NCBI GenBank assembly: GCA_022496205.1
Contig: WTXD01000086.1
Location: 1-64,000, forward strand
Source: Gloeopeniophorella convolvens
Taxonomy: Eukaryota > Basidiomycota > Agaricomycetes > Russulales
Length of the DNA: 64,000 bases
Direction: 5' to 3'
Under the pieces are notes generated by a model. It saw only the letters and a list, made by a program, of their open reading frames with translations, ran no database searches and was not told where the DNA came from. Below, piece after piece: positions 1 to 10,567 of the stretch. How positions within the stretch are numbered: position 1 is the first letter of the stretch; each line of letters starts with the position of its first letter. The position numbers were made by a program, and so were the translations under genes.

Positions 1-531
1 CTTGTCGGTTCTCTGCGACCGTTTTTTTTTTTGCTGTCCATTGACGTGCGTCTCGGCGTACAGAACCCCATGTGGGACGATATTCCGTCCTGCCGCCCTG
101 ATCAATCACTTCCTCCCTGACTTGTAGCCTTCCCTCAGTCTCGCCGGCTCCCTGCGACCGTGCCGTGCGCACAGCCACCTGGGCCTGAGAGCACCCACGA
201 GCCCTGCGCGCGCCCGTTGCTGTCTCTATCTTCCGGTCGAGCCGAGCACAGGCTGTACGGCGCGGCGGTTCCTACCGGTCTTGTCGAGACGGCGGCCGGT
301 GTGGTGGAAAGCGCGTTGCGCGACGTAGCTGCGGCGCGCTTCGATGCTCGCCGAGCGCTAGAGCCCTGCCGGCGTCTAAAGGAGTGAGCGGAAGCCTGCG
401 CACCGCACGAACACGCCGCGGACAAAGCGGTGCTGAATTTGATAATATTGCAGCCCTCAGGACATGGCGTCGAATTCTGTACATTGACGGTCGAATACTA
501 CAGCCGTCAATCCGCGGCGAGCTGAACGTCT
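1..531. other. 3' flank of F-box copy 1, no gene seen
   Basis: No convincing gene is visible here. The stretch just before the F-box stop (about 440-530) resembles the 3' flanks of other F-box copies, for example around 23400-23498, with a shared 'ctcaggacatgg' segment followed by 'tcgaattct'. This shows that flanking DNA was duplicated together with the genes. The open frames in this stretch are GC-rich chance frames without family-like content. Confidence 0.5.
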
Positions 532-2259
532 TCAACCCCCGCGGACTTTTGGGACAAACCGTCCCAATGAAGCTATCTCATCAAAGGAAATGCGCCGGCT
601 GCAGATGCAAAGCTCCCTGATGGGCGCGCCGCAGCGCTTACGGCGCTCGACCAGCTCGAGGACGATCTGGTAGATGTCCTCTCCGCCTCCGTAGAGTCTC
701 TCAGTATCCCGGTCTCGGAGGGTAATATAGGTCAGTTTGGGAAAGAGCAACACCGGTGCGGGCTCATGCAGTTCTTGTGAAGGAACAGACAGCGTGGGAT
801 CTCGGGGCGTCATTGACTGCAGAAGCGACGAGTCGTTCCCATACAATGATCCGGCATACACCTCCGCGACATTGGCGCATTGTCCGAAGAGCTCTGTCCA
901 GGGCAGGACTTCGGTCCTTGGGACGCCAACAGCGACGTCGAGTGTTTCTAGTTCCCCCATGTGGAGCGCCGCGCACACCTCCTTCCATATGGCCTGATAG
1001 TGATCATGGTTGCTGGCCGGCAAGTGATCCTGGAACTCGAGGCCGACGAAGGTCCTGTCGAAGTGCGACGACGGGACGGCAGGCGCGACGGGCGAGGAGC
1101 GGCCCCTCACGCGGACCTTCGTGTCCTTGAAATCGCCGTAGACTTCGAGGTTGAGGTTCTTGACTGTGGCGGAACACGCCCAGTGGAAGCGCGACAGGAT
1201 AGAGGAAGCGATCGCTGGCCATGACGACACGTCGGCTTGGTCCACGGCAAGGAAAAGTAGAATAAGGTCCCGTAGGGCTGGCGCGTGAAGGTACTGGAAT
1301 ATGTAAAGAACACCCGAGCTAGGCCCCGAGAGGCCCACCCGATGAAGCCGTGGCATTTCGATGACTGATCTCGTCAAAGGAGTGGACTGTAACGAGACCG
1401 GAGGTAGACAATATTTAAGGATGAGCTCTTCCAAACAAGGGCTGGCTGCTATCACGTCGAGAAGGTCGTCTAGGGTTCCCAATTGGGGAGTTTCTGTCGT
1501 GCCCAGAGAGATTTCCTGATGCAGGCGTGCGATGTTGAGGTAGGTAAGAGTGTGTTTCGGAAAGTACAGCCATGGGATAGGGACATTGTAGAGGCTTATC
1601 TTCCGTAACTTTGTTGATTGTCGGTGGAATAGCCTAAACCCGCTCATCGGGACAGGCGCATCATGCGACACCACAATAGGCTGCCTTGTGGTAATGGTAC
1701 CAGTGAGTGCCACTATGTCAAGGTCTTCCAATGCGGGCGCCTCCATTTCGAGCAGACCTTGCAATGCATCGCCATCCTTCAGGCTGAGCAAGGCCAATCT
1801 CGAGATTTGGGGAGAATGGCGCGTCAATGAACGAAGGAAGTCGGGATGAGGTGCATGCAGTTCTATATCCAGAGGTGTGCTCTTTGAGCGAATGAGCATC
1901 TCGGTGAGTAATTTATGGCTGCACCGTGGCCAGGCATTGTCCCGAATTGCACCCCACAAAGACGAATCGCTGAGGGCAACCTCGCGCCAGTGACGACACA
2001 CATGTGTGACGATGACCGATAGAGGTAGTCGTGCACCAACGCGGTAATCTCTGGCGTCCCGAAGAAGGTGAAAGATGGGCGCAAGGAGTTCGGCGGGGAG
2101 AAGAGAGACAGGGGCGAGTGCATTGAGCTGCGTGTAAAGCGAGCGTGGACATGACTCTGTGGAATTGACTTTCTCCAGGATGGCAGCGCGCAAGTTTCTT
2201 CTGAGCTCTGGGTCTTGGTTGCAAGGAATCACTGCAGCCAGACTGAAAGAAAATGGCAT
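532..2259 (-). CDS. F-box-like protein, array copy 1 (start eroded)
   Basis: The frame encodes about 575 residues of an F-box-like protein. An N-terminal F-box (LLPAELLAPIFHLL, then VTHVCRHWREVAL) is followed by a long leucine-rich C-terminal region of the type fungal F-box proteins use as substrate receptors in SCF ubiquitin ligases. Paralogues 3, 4 and 6 start at an ATG (MIPCN) just after an intron; here that codon is GTG (VIPCN). The start chosen (ATG 2259-2257, MPFSFSLAA) lies in the last bases of the paralogous intron, so it works only if transcription starts downstream of the donor or the intron is retained. The rest of the frame is open to a stop at 532. It could be a functional gene with a shifted start or an early pseudogene. 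The family assignment is firm; the start is not. Confidence 0.7.
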   Translation of the reverse strand: MPFSFSLAAVIPCNQDPELRRNLRAAILEKVNSTESCPRSLYTQLNALAPVSLLPAELLAPIFHLLRDARDYRVGARLPLSVIVTHVCRHWREVALSDSSLWGAIRDNAWPRCSHKLLTEMLIRSKSTPLDIELHAPHPDFLRSLTRHSPQISRLALLSLKDGDALQGLLEMEAPALEDLDIVALTGTITTRQPIVVSHDAPVPMSGFRLFHRQSTKLRKISLYNVPIPWLYFPKHTLTYLNIARLHQEISLGTTETPQLGTLDDLLDVIAASPCLEELILKYCLPPVSLQSTPLTRSVIEMPRLHRVGLSGPSSGVLYIFQYLHAPALRDLILLFLAVDQADVSSWPAIASSILSRFHWACSATVKNLNLEVYGDFKDTKVRVRGRSSPVAPAVPSSHFDRTFVGLEFQDHLPASNHDHYQAIWKEVCAALHMGELETLDVAVGVPRTEVLPWTELFGQCANVAEVYAGSLYGNDSSLLQSMTPRDPTLSVPSQELHEPAPVLLFPKLTYITLRDRDTERLYGGGEDIYQIVLELVERRKRCGAPIRELCICSRRISFDEIASLGRFVPKVRGG

Positions 2260-2833
2260 CAGGACCAAGTCAGGACTCTGAGGCTGGGCAGGCGCGCCGC
2301 GGGAAGCAGGAGCACCTTTCGCGGATGGCAGCAGACTCACTGTTCATCGACGGGCCCAGAAAAATGTTTTCATGGGCGACCTGGGATTGACTCGCAATAT
2401 GGCGTTGGGTGGTAGAAGTCAAAAGAACGGATGAAATGGAAAGGATCGCGCGCGCCGGCCTCCGACAGTCGACGCCGGCGGGCCCTGGACGGAACGACTG
2501 TCTTCCGTTATGTAAGGTTTGCTTTAGGAGACTAGGCCCTGGCGGCGCGGGCAGGCCCGCCGTCGTGCCAACCGTGACAACTTTACACATCGTACCGGCC
2601 CAGCCATGTCGACAGGAGCGACAACCTGAGGGAACTGCATGGCAGGGACTCATACGTGAAATTTCTACAGTCGATGTTTCACATATCGGCCCACCGTGCG
2701 TGCCAACCTGGGCGCCAAAATATCACGAATAGCCAAGTTTGGCGCTTTGTCGGCGCTGGTCTTTCACGTTCCCTCTGCCCACAACGAACTCTTTCTTCTC
2801 CTCTGCAAAACAACCAGGAGAGCCTTCGTCCCC

Positions 2834-5800
2834 ATGCCTGTGGCCGAGCCTTCGAGTGCAGAGTACTACCGTTCGCTTTTCATTCAAGCCTCGGACAACT
2901 ACAAGAAAAAGACAGGACGAGATCCCGCTGCCCACTGTGCCCTCGTCACCCAGCTCAGCAAATGTACATCCCCGGAGGAGGTTACCGCTTTACTTCAGAA
3001 CGGAGCGGATAGATTGGACGTGACCCATAGGAGCCGCTCGAGGACGCGCATGTTCGAGAAAATTGCGCCGATTGTCGAAGTTATCCGTCCACTCTGCGAC
3101 ACCGCTGGAAAGGCCACAGGTCTTGTGCGTTTCAGATGTCCACAATGCGTCGCTGTACACTGAAGCGTTTAGGTCAGGTGTTTCAACCGGCAGAAACGAT
3201 CTTCGGTAGCATCGGAGTCCTCCTCACGGTGCATATCTTGATCAGCATCCCTCCGCATCCTGCTTGCTGAATAGGTCATAGATTCCAGACAATTATATCA
3301 AGAATCACGAAGCGTTCATGGGACTACTCGAGCAAATGGCGCACTTCCTAGGGCGGCTCGGGATGTTGATCGTCCCCGAAGATGTCCGATTCGACGACGC
3401 GATGACGAAGATCATAGTGGATATCCTGATCGAGCTGATTGGTGCATTCGCGCTCCTCGCTGAAAGGATGAGCCCCAGTGGCGCTTTCATTCGTGAGTTT
3501 ATCGCACACTTGAGACACCCGACGCAGCTCAACGCGAGCTCAGCCATGGCAAAACGTCGTTTCAGGAAGTTTCTCGCTATGGTGTCTGGAGACAAGGAGG
3601 TCGAGAGCATGCTCAAACGACTGGATGAGCTCACCAAGGTGGAGCATTTGATGGCTACGGCCCAGACACGGCATAGTATCACGATCGTCGAGCGGGAGCA
3701 GCGGAGACAAGGGCGTACGTCCTCGTGGTTTTCACGCGTCTGATTGAATCGTCTGAGTTGTTTTTCCAGGTATGCAGCGGGCGGAACGGTACCGGAGTTG
3801 GCTATCTGTGCCAAATTCATCAACAAACCAAGCGATTGCGTCCGAGGCACGCTACTCTGACACCTCAATGTGGCTCGTTCGTGGAGAGGTTTACGAGGCG
3901 TGGAAGTCCAGCGGGGCGCTACTGTGGATTACTGGAAAACGTACATCGTTCAATCTCTCCTTCTCGAGAAGAGCTGACCTTTTGTTGTAGCGGGAGCGGG
4001 AAAGACTGTCATTTGGTACGCAGCTCACTGAACACGCCATCACGAGTTACTATCTGACTTGACTACTTCCTGGGGATTAGCTCCACGGTTATCAAGAATT
4101 TACAGGACTCACTGCGTTCCAGCAAACCTTCGGCGTCCCTGGCGTACTTCTACTGCGACTTCAGGGACACCAAGAAGCAATCTTACCGCAGCCTTCTCGG
4201 CTCCTTGCTGATGGACCTTTCCACCCAGTCGGATGAGTCCGATAAACTACTGCGCGACCTCTTTTCGAAGTGCGAGGACGACTCCCAGGAGCCCGATGCG
4301 GACGATCTCATACAATGCCTGAAGGATATGCTCTCCCGGTCGGATGGCATCAAGTACATCGTCGTCGATGCTCTGGACGAGATGCCGAACTATAGCGTCT
4401 CTTCGTCACGTGCGAAGTCCCTGGAGCTTGTGAGCAATCTCATGGGCTTGGGGCACTCGGACCTGCGGATCTGCATTACTAGCCGTCCTGAGGACGACAT
4501 CGGCCAAGTTCTTCGGCCTTTGACGTGTCGTCAAGTGGTCACTGACCAGGAAAAAGGACACCGGGACGATATTGCCCGATTGATCCGCTCAGTCGTCGGG
4601 TCGAACAGGAGGATGCAGGTGTGGGGAGAGGCACTGAAGGAAGAGGTGATTGAAGCCTTATCCGGGAAGGCAGACGGCATGTCAGTCATGCCTTTCGGTC
4701 GAAGTGCGAAGGACCGGCTCATATCGTATATAGGTTCCGATACGTCTCCTGTCAACTTGATACGCTCTGTGAATGTCCTCCGCCGAAGATCCGACCCACC
4801 CTGAAATCGCTCCCCACCACCCTGCACGCAACATACGAAGCCACGCTGGAACGGATCAGCGAGGAGAAGTGGGATTACGCCCATAGACTGTTTCAGTGCT
4901 TGTCGATCTCAACGCGTCCACTCCGCGTCGAGGAGCTTGCGGAGGTTCTTGCTGTCAGCTTGGACGGAGAGGTCCCCGCATACCACAACGACTGGCGATC
5001 GGACGATCCGGAGAGTGTGGTTCTATCCACTTGTCCTGGAAACATTATACAGGTCATTAGCGGGGGCCAATGGCGCGGTAGGACTCAGCGGATCGTCCAA
5101 TTCACCCATTTCTCGGTCAAAGAATTCTTGACCTCCGATCAGCTTTCTCGCTCGAAGGCAAATGTCTCTCGCTTCTGCGTCCTTCCGGGGCCATCCCATG
5201 CCGTTCTCGCGAAGACATGCCTTGGTATCCTCCTCCGACCCAACGACGCACCTGCCGTCGAGCAGAGTACCTCAACAGAGCCCCATCTGGCAGACTACGC
5301 CGTGCATTTTTGGGACGAGCACGCGCGGTTTGAAGACGTGTCTATGTCGCTATTGAAGGCTATGGGTCTTCTCTTCGACCCAACTAAGCCTCATTTCGCA
5401 GCTTGGGCTCGTAGCCGCGAACCTGACCAGCATCGGCCAGGAACCCCTTTGTACTTTGCCGCATTATGCGATCTACCTCCCATTGTGGAACATATCCTTG
5501 CATCGGGTTCCCAGGATATCAGCGCAAGAGGAGGGAAACATGGTACTGCGTTCTTTGCAGCACTGGAAGTGGAGTCCCCCACCGTTACCAGGTTACTTCT
5601 CGACCACGGTGCCGACATTAACGCGCAGTACGGTTATTACATCGGAACTGCGCTCCAGACGGTGGCGGCACGCGGCGCGCTTGTTATCGCCCAACTGCTG
5701 CTCGACCGCGGCGCCGACGTCAACGCGCAGGGCGGCTATAATGGAACTGCACTCCAGGTGGCGGCGGCGAACGGCCAGCTCGATATTATCCAGCTACTGC

Positions 5801-6702
5801 TCGACCGCGGTGCTGACATCAACGCCCAGGGCGGCTATCAAGTAACTGCGCTCCAGGCGGCGGTGGCGTGCAACAAGCTCGATACCATACAGCTGCTGCT
5901 CGACCACGGTGCTGACATCAATGCCCAGAGTGTCGAGGACTCCAGGACAGCACTCCAGGTGGCGGTGATGGTGTGGCACGGCACACTCGATGCCGTGCAG
6001 CTGTTGCTCGACCGCGGTGCCGACATCAACGCCCAGGGCGGCTATTATGGAACTGCACTCCAGGCGGCGGCGGCGAGCGTCGGGCCCGTTGTCGTCCAGC
6101 TGCTACTCGACCGCGGGGCCTACGTCGATGCGCGCGGCGGCTATCATGGAACTGCACTCCAGGCGGCGGCGGCGCGCAACAGGCTTGATATCATCCAGCT
6201 CCTGCTCGACCGCGGTGCCGACGTCAACATCCAAGGCGAAAAGAACCCGGGGATTGTACTCCATGCGGCGGCAGCATGCAGCCAGCTCAATGTCGTGCAG
6301 CTGCTGCTCAACCACGGTGCCGACATCGATGCACAAGGCGGATTATATGGGAATGTGTTACAAGCAGCAGCATGCAAGCGGGGAGGAGAGACCGACAACG
6401 TGCAGTTCTTCCTTGGCCGCGGCTTCGACATCAATGCTCAAGGCGGCAAGTACGGGACAGCTTTGATAGGGGCATCGTACTATGGAAATCTAGACATTGT
6501 ACAACTTCTCCTCGCATGCGGCGCAGACACAAGAATCAAGAGCGAGGAGCACGGAACCGCTCTGGAAGCGGCGCGAACCCCCAACCCTTTCTCGGCTGTG
6601 GGCGATCCGGAGCGGGCCGCCATTGTCGAATTGCTCTCAAGCGTCCCGCAAGACGCAAGTGTGGTGCCACCCAACGGAGGCGCGGGATCGAGCACTTGGT
6701 GA
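2834..6702 (+). CDS. STAND receptor: Goodbye-NACHT-ankyrin (fungal NLR-like)
   Basis: A seven-exon model (2834-3119, 3173-3228, 3282-3714, 3770-3940, 3991-4015, 4081-4680, 4734-6702) gives 1179 residues with every junction in phase. Residues about 5-260 match the fungal STAND N-terminal Goodbye domain (YYRSLFIQASDNYKKKTG). The NACHT P-loop GKPGAGKT lies at about 314-321, Walker B VVDALDE at 418-424, and a TSRPE motif follows. After the winged-helix-like region (FRYVSCQLDTL) come about 12 ankyrin repeats from residue 762 to the end. The architecture is that of fungal NLR-like signal-transducing ATPases linked to non-self recognition and heterokaryon incompatibility; that role is inferred. The Walker A motif is carried by a 25-nt micro-exon. 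No frame damage is seen, unlike the neighbouring F-box copies. Location is probably cytosolic, with no signal peptide or membrane segment. Confidence 0.9.
5446..6640 (+). repeat. Ankyrin repeat array with near-identical units
   Basis: About twelve 33-36-residue ankyrin units follow one another inside the last exon of the STAND gene. Units 3-8 are almost identical in protein (GTALQAAAA...QLLLDRGADINAQGGY) and also share long DNA stretches such as the 'actgcactccaggcggcgg' type. This high internal conservation indicates recent expansion or concerted evolution of units, as known for repeat domains of fungal incompatibility NLRs. The edge units are more diverged (RGFDINAQ, CGADTRIK). Confidence 0.85.
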
Positions 6703-7984
6703 TTTTCAGACCAGGTGAGATTCTCCTTTGCAGCGCCCCGGGCTAGTGCGCTGACCATCACAGTGGTGTTTCGATAGAATACTTGAGTAGATACTACGCT
6801 GAGTACGCATGCCAGAGGAGCGTCGTATATCATGAAGCTTTCTGTTGGCGCCGGCGGTCTGATTAAATGCATATGCATATATACTTACAGCTGATAGTAT
6901 AACCCGTACCTACGTTTCGGTCGCTGAGGCGGGCCAGGGTCTTGTAAATGCCCGCCTAGTATCGATGATCTGTTTATTCAAGCGTGTTCTTATGCCTGCA
7001 GGTCTTCGATCAGCTTCGTGGTATACAGAAGTTGAATGCTCGGAGGATGTCGTAGGAAGGGCTGCGATACCATAACCTGTAACCGTGACGACAGCATGTC
7101 GCGCTGTTGATGGTGAACCCGACACCAGGGCCACACAACTTTGGCACCACGTCAACCTTCATTGCGCGCGTCGTTGGGTGCCAATCCAGCAAAGGACGTC
7201 GTGGCCAATTCTTATATCAGGGCAGAAACAAGGAGGGCCGCGAGCGGAGTGAGTGCGGGATGCGGCCATATCTATCGAGGGTACGCCTTGTTGAAAAAGA
7301 GCTGGGACGCAAAGACAACCTCCAGCTACACACCTTGTGGACATCACACACCGAAAAACACATCTATGGGCTCAGTGAGAAGCTCGGGGATCGTCATAGG
7401 TTGTCTGGGGCAGGAGGCCATCGTCTTGTTGAGGGCGGTGACACCGGGAAAGGGAGGCCCGACTCGCAACAGTCGTCATGGTGGGCAAAGAGACACAGAG
7501 AAGAATCAGTGTATTCCTCATGCGACGGGCGGGGAGAAAGCTTGAGCGTTTGTCAAGGCCTAAGACACGAAGCTTAGGTGGGCAGTACCTCAGCGCTCAG
7601 CACTTAGTATCGACCCAGATGGCACTGCGACGCATATACGCACGGTGGACGGCCCCCTATATTCTCCGTGGGAACAACACAGCTAATTTTGGTACTCCAT
7701 CGTCTTGTAGAACGTGTTGACGCAGGTTCGGGTTGATTATCAGGTAAAATGCAGCAGTCTGTGCATACAGGGCGGGAAGATGTTATCTGCCAAGCGCGGT
7801 GGACGCTGGTGGACGACTCGGCGACGGACTGGACCTTATTACGAACCATACGTTTACGTAATAAGGTCACAGGGACCGCAGGCTTACACTCCCACGGTGT
7901 CCGACGTTTGCCGAGCGTATCCCGCGCACTCAAGTAGTACTCAAGCCACACATCCGGATGGTTTGGAGAACACGATCAAATGGT
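6703..7984. other. Intergenic, 3' of STAND gene; no gene seen
   Basis: I see no frame with family-like content over this 1.3 kb. The only structure that stands out is the perfect hairpin listed separately at 7832-7868. It separates the plus-strand STAND gene from the 3' end of the minus-strand coiled-coil gene copy A. Confidence 0.5.
7832..7868. repeat. Perfect 12-bp inverted repeat (hairpin)
   Basis: GACCTTATTACG at 7832-7843 is followed by its exact reverse complement CGTAATAAGGTC at 7857-7868, with a 13-nt spacer. It lies in the region between two convergent genes. It could be a transcript-end structure, a remnant of a foldback element, or chance. Confidence 0.6.
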
Positions 7985-9858
7985 TTACGCTGTGTACTCC
8001 GAGTCATTTCCACCCTCACCGTCGTCTTCACCATCTTCCGAGGTGATCTCAATCACGTCTGAAGCCAACTCCGAAGCCTTGCACTTTCCTTTCCGCATCG
8101 GACCCGGGCCAGCCGCTTCTTCCGCTAGCCAAACTTTTTGCGCCTCTTCAGCATGCTCGAGGCGTGACTGCTAGGACGCAATCTCGAATTTCGCGGCCGC
8201 GATGGCATTTTCGAAGAATGACGCATTGGCCGGACGCGCCGGTGGGACGCCTGGTGCACTAGGCATACACCCCACACGGCCCCAGTCAAAGCCCGCAGGT
8301 GCGACGTCCCCTGCAGTACGGGCTATGAAATCTGGATTAGCACAGTTCTGCATGACGAAGCTCACCACTTACCCCTCTTCGAATTTCCACGGAATCGCGA
8401 GTGCGAGCAATGCGACTTGCGCTGCGCACAAGCTTGGCAGGCCTTCAAGCCCGCGCCTTTGCGCGGAACCACGCCCGACTGGACGTAACGTGGGAAGCAT
8501 GGGACCCCGCGGCTCATGCATTGGTTGCACTACACACGTCAGCAAAGCGGACAAGAAGAACGTACTACGCACCACCTTGTACCCGGCCGGAGTGGCCACT
8601 TTGGCCCAACCCGGCGCCGGCTCCTTTATTGCCCAATCATCAATGTCGACTGCTTCCTCCTTGCTATTTGCCTTGGACGGCCCCAGCCCTTGTGCATTCA
8701 CAGCCGTGCGCGTTGTAACCTCTGTCTTGGAGGCCTCAAATTTGGAAGGAGCCTACAAAGTCAAGGCGCATCAACAAATGCGGAACGGAAGAACATACCA
8801 CGAGGATTTCCACAAAAGGGCGCGCGCGCGGCTTCTTTGCGGGCCCAAGCGTTTTATTGGGAGCCACAGGAGGCTTGCGCGCAGGCATGGGGGCATCTAG
8901 TTTCTTGACCAGGCCCTCCAGGAGCTCGCGATACTCCCACACGTTGAGCAATCCGCCAGTACGGCGCTCTTGCAAAGCCGCCTTCTCCCGCTCAAAGTCC
9001 AACTCGCGCCGGGCCTTGATCTGCGCGCACTCGGCCTCGTACTCGGCCTCGGCTCGGCGGGTCTCCTCGGCGACCGATTCGTCGGCCTCGCGGTGACGGT
9101 GCTTGGCCTCGGCATCACGACGGCGCAACTCCTCCTCGCAGCCAGCCAAGAGATCTGGGTTCACAGCGACCCAGGCCTCCGTGGCATAGTTCATCGCGAC
9201 GCGCCGTGCATCGGCGATGGCCCGGTCGAGCTCGGCGTCCTCCTCTTTGGCAGCCGGTTCTCGATCCGGTACTCATAGAGCCCAGACTACAGCGGTGTCG
9301 TCAGCGACTTGCGTCAACTAGAAGAAAAATACTAGGAACCAGATGCTCTGTCAACTGCCCGGCCCACAAGTAGGCGTCCTTCTCGTCCGCGGCGCCGTGC
9401 GGTACGATGCGCGCGCTATCCAAGACCAGAGTGCGCAGGCGCCGGTACGTGGCCGCGCTGTCGTGTTTTGGGTCATCTGGGCAGGGTACGTCAGCATAGG
9501 GGCGCATGGCAGGAACAACCAGGGACGCGGGAAACGAATGAGGACTAGGGCACGTACCTCGATCAGGGTCTGGTGTGCTGGTGGCAGGTAGGTCGAGGTT
9601 GAGGGAGGAGAAGCCACCGTCTGTGACGAGGGGCTCGTCGGCTGCGGGAATGAGGCCCGCCCTCTTGCTCTTCGGGGTGCTCAGTGTGCGTTCGCAGGCC
9701 TTGTCCGCATCCTTGAACTTCTTCTCAGCGGCGGTCGCGGCTGCGCGGGCAGAGCCACGACTAAGGACCACGCCAAAGTCATACAGGTTCTCAGAGTGGC
9801 CCCTATTGTTCTTGCGCGGGGCGGAAGCTGTACGCACTTTGGAGGACAGAGTAGGCAT
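7985..9858 (-). pseudogene. Coiled-coil/Cys-rich gene, copy A (frameshift and TAG)
   Basis: I do not recognise this family by name. Copy A starts at MPTLSS (9858). Exon 1 runs to 9558, exon 2 from 9476 to 9340 (TYRRLRTLVLD, then DEKDAYLW), followed by a long charged helical region (LLAGCEEELRRRDAEAKHRH) that predicts a coiled coil. A basic linker comes next, then, in another frame near 8500-8400, a Cys-rich stretch (CMSRGVPCF...ACQACAQRKSHCSHSR) that looks metal-binding. The C-terminus is acidic (DVIEITSEDGEDD) and ends at TAA 7987-7985. Two defects relative to copy B are a one-base frame slip near 9250 and an in-frame TAG at 8171-8173, after which the frame continues open for about 60 codons. 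It is probably a pseudogene or the product of unrecognised splicing. The alternation with F-box genes suggests a co-duplicated pair. Confidence 0.6.
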
Positions 9859-10567
9859 GGAGAGAGAGAAGAGGACGCTGCAGCCTCGCGGTGGTGCGTG
9901 CAGCACTGAGACAATTGCATATAAGAGAGCTGACGGCCGGCGCGCCGCGACAGAACGAACCCGCATGGGCCATCATCAACCTCTAGCGCGGCCTGAGGAC
10001 GACTTGTACTTGAACGCTTGCCGCATCAGGAGTCTATCGCTCGTGCGCCGCTACGGAAATGGAACAACGAGTGCTGGGCCGGACCACAGACAGTTGGGCG
10101 CAGAACTGCCGCAAGCACATCGACATTGGGTCGACTAGACGCGCTAGCTCGTCTCATCGCGCGCGGGTTGACGCGGATGGTCTATCGAGTATATCTGTGA
10201 GGGCGGCGGTTGGCCTACAGAACGTGAATACGGTAAGTAGGGTAGTACATATGATTTTTCGTTGTTGCGTGCTACGGAGGGACAGTACGGCGGCACATGT
10301 TATTTATTCTTTTTGGGAAGCATAGCCTCAGCGCAAGAACAAGCAGGAGCGCAGCGCGCACCAGCAGCGATACGATTCTACCCCTGCCCTGCAAGATGCC
10401 CGCCGCACAAACGATTCTCGAACAAGGCGATACCAAATCTACGCTACGAGGACGAGGGCACGGTTAGTACAGGAACTTTGAATCCGGATGCATGTTGTGT
10501 AGTATCCAATCAGCTCTCTTGTGCGGCCGCGGCTCCGATGATGATGTAGCTATCGATCCATATCGAC
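9859..10567. other. Spacer between coiled-coil copy A and F-box copy 2
   Basis: No independent gene is seen. The left part is upstream of coiled-coil copy A; a similar stretch with 'cggcgcgccgcgac' lies upstream of copy B at about 14690. The right part is the 3' flank of F-box copy 2 and resembles the 3' flanks of copies 3 and 4 (for example 'tcagctctcttgtgcggccgc' here and near 18260). These shared flanks define a duplicated array unit. Confidence 0.55.

Noticed and set aside
4681..4804. Apparent frame break between NACHT and winged-helix region of the STAND gene
   Set aside because: A 53-nt GT-AG intron (4681-4733) restores the family sequence GMFRYVSCQLDTL exactly, so there is no lesion.
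7107..7577. Plus-strand open frame of 156 codons after the STAND gene
   Set aside because: No similarity to any domain, low-complexity charged content, and no splice structure. Treated as chance.
8202..8900. Plus-strand open frame of 232 codons
   Set aside because: It lies antisense to the coiled-coil gene copy A, whose protein is supported by two paralogues. It is the shadow of that gene.
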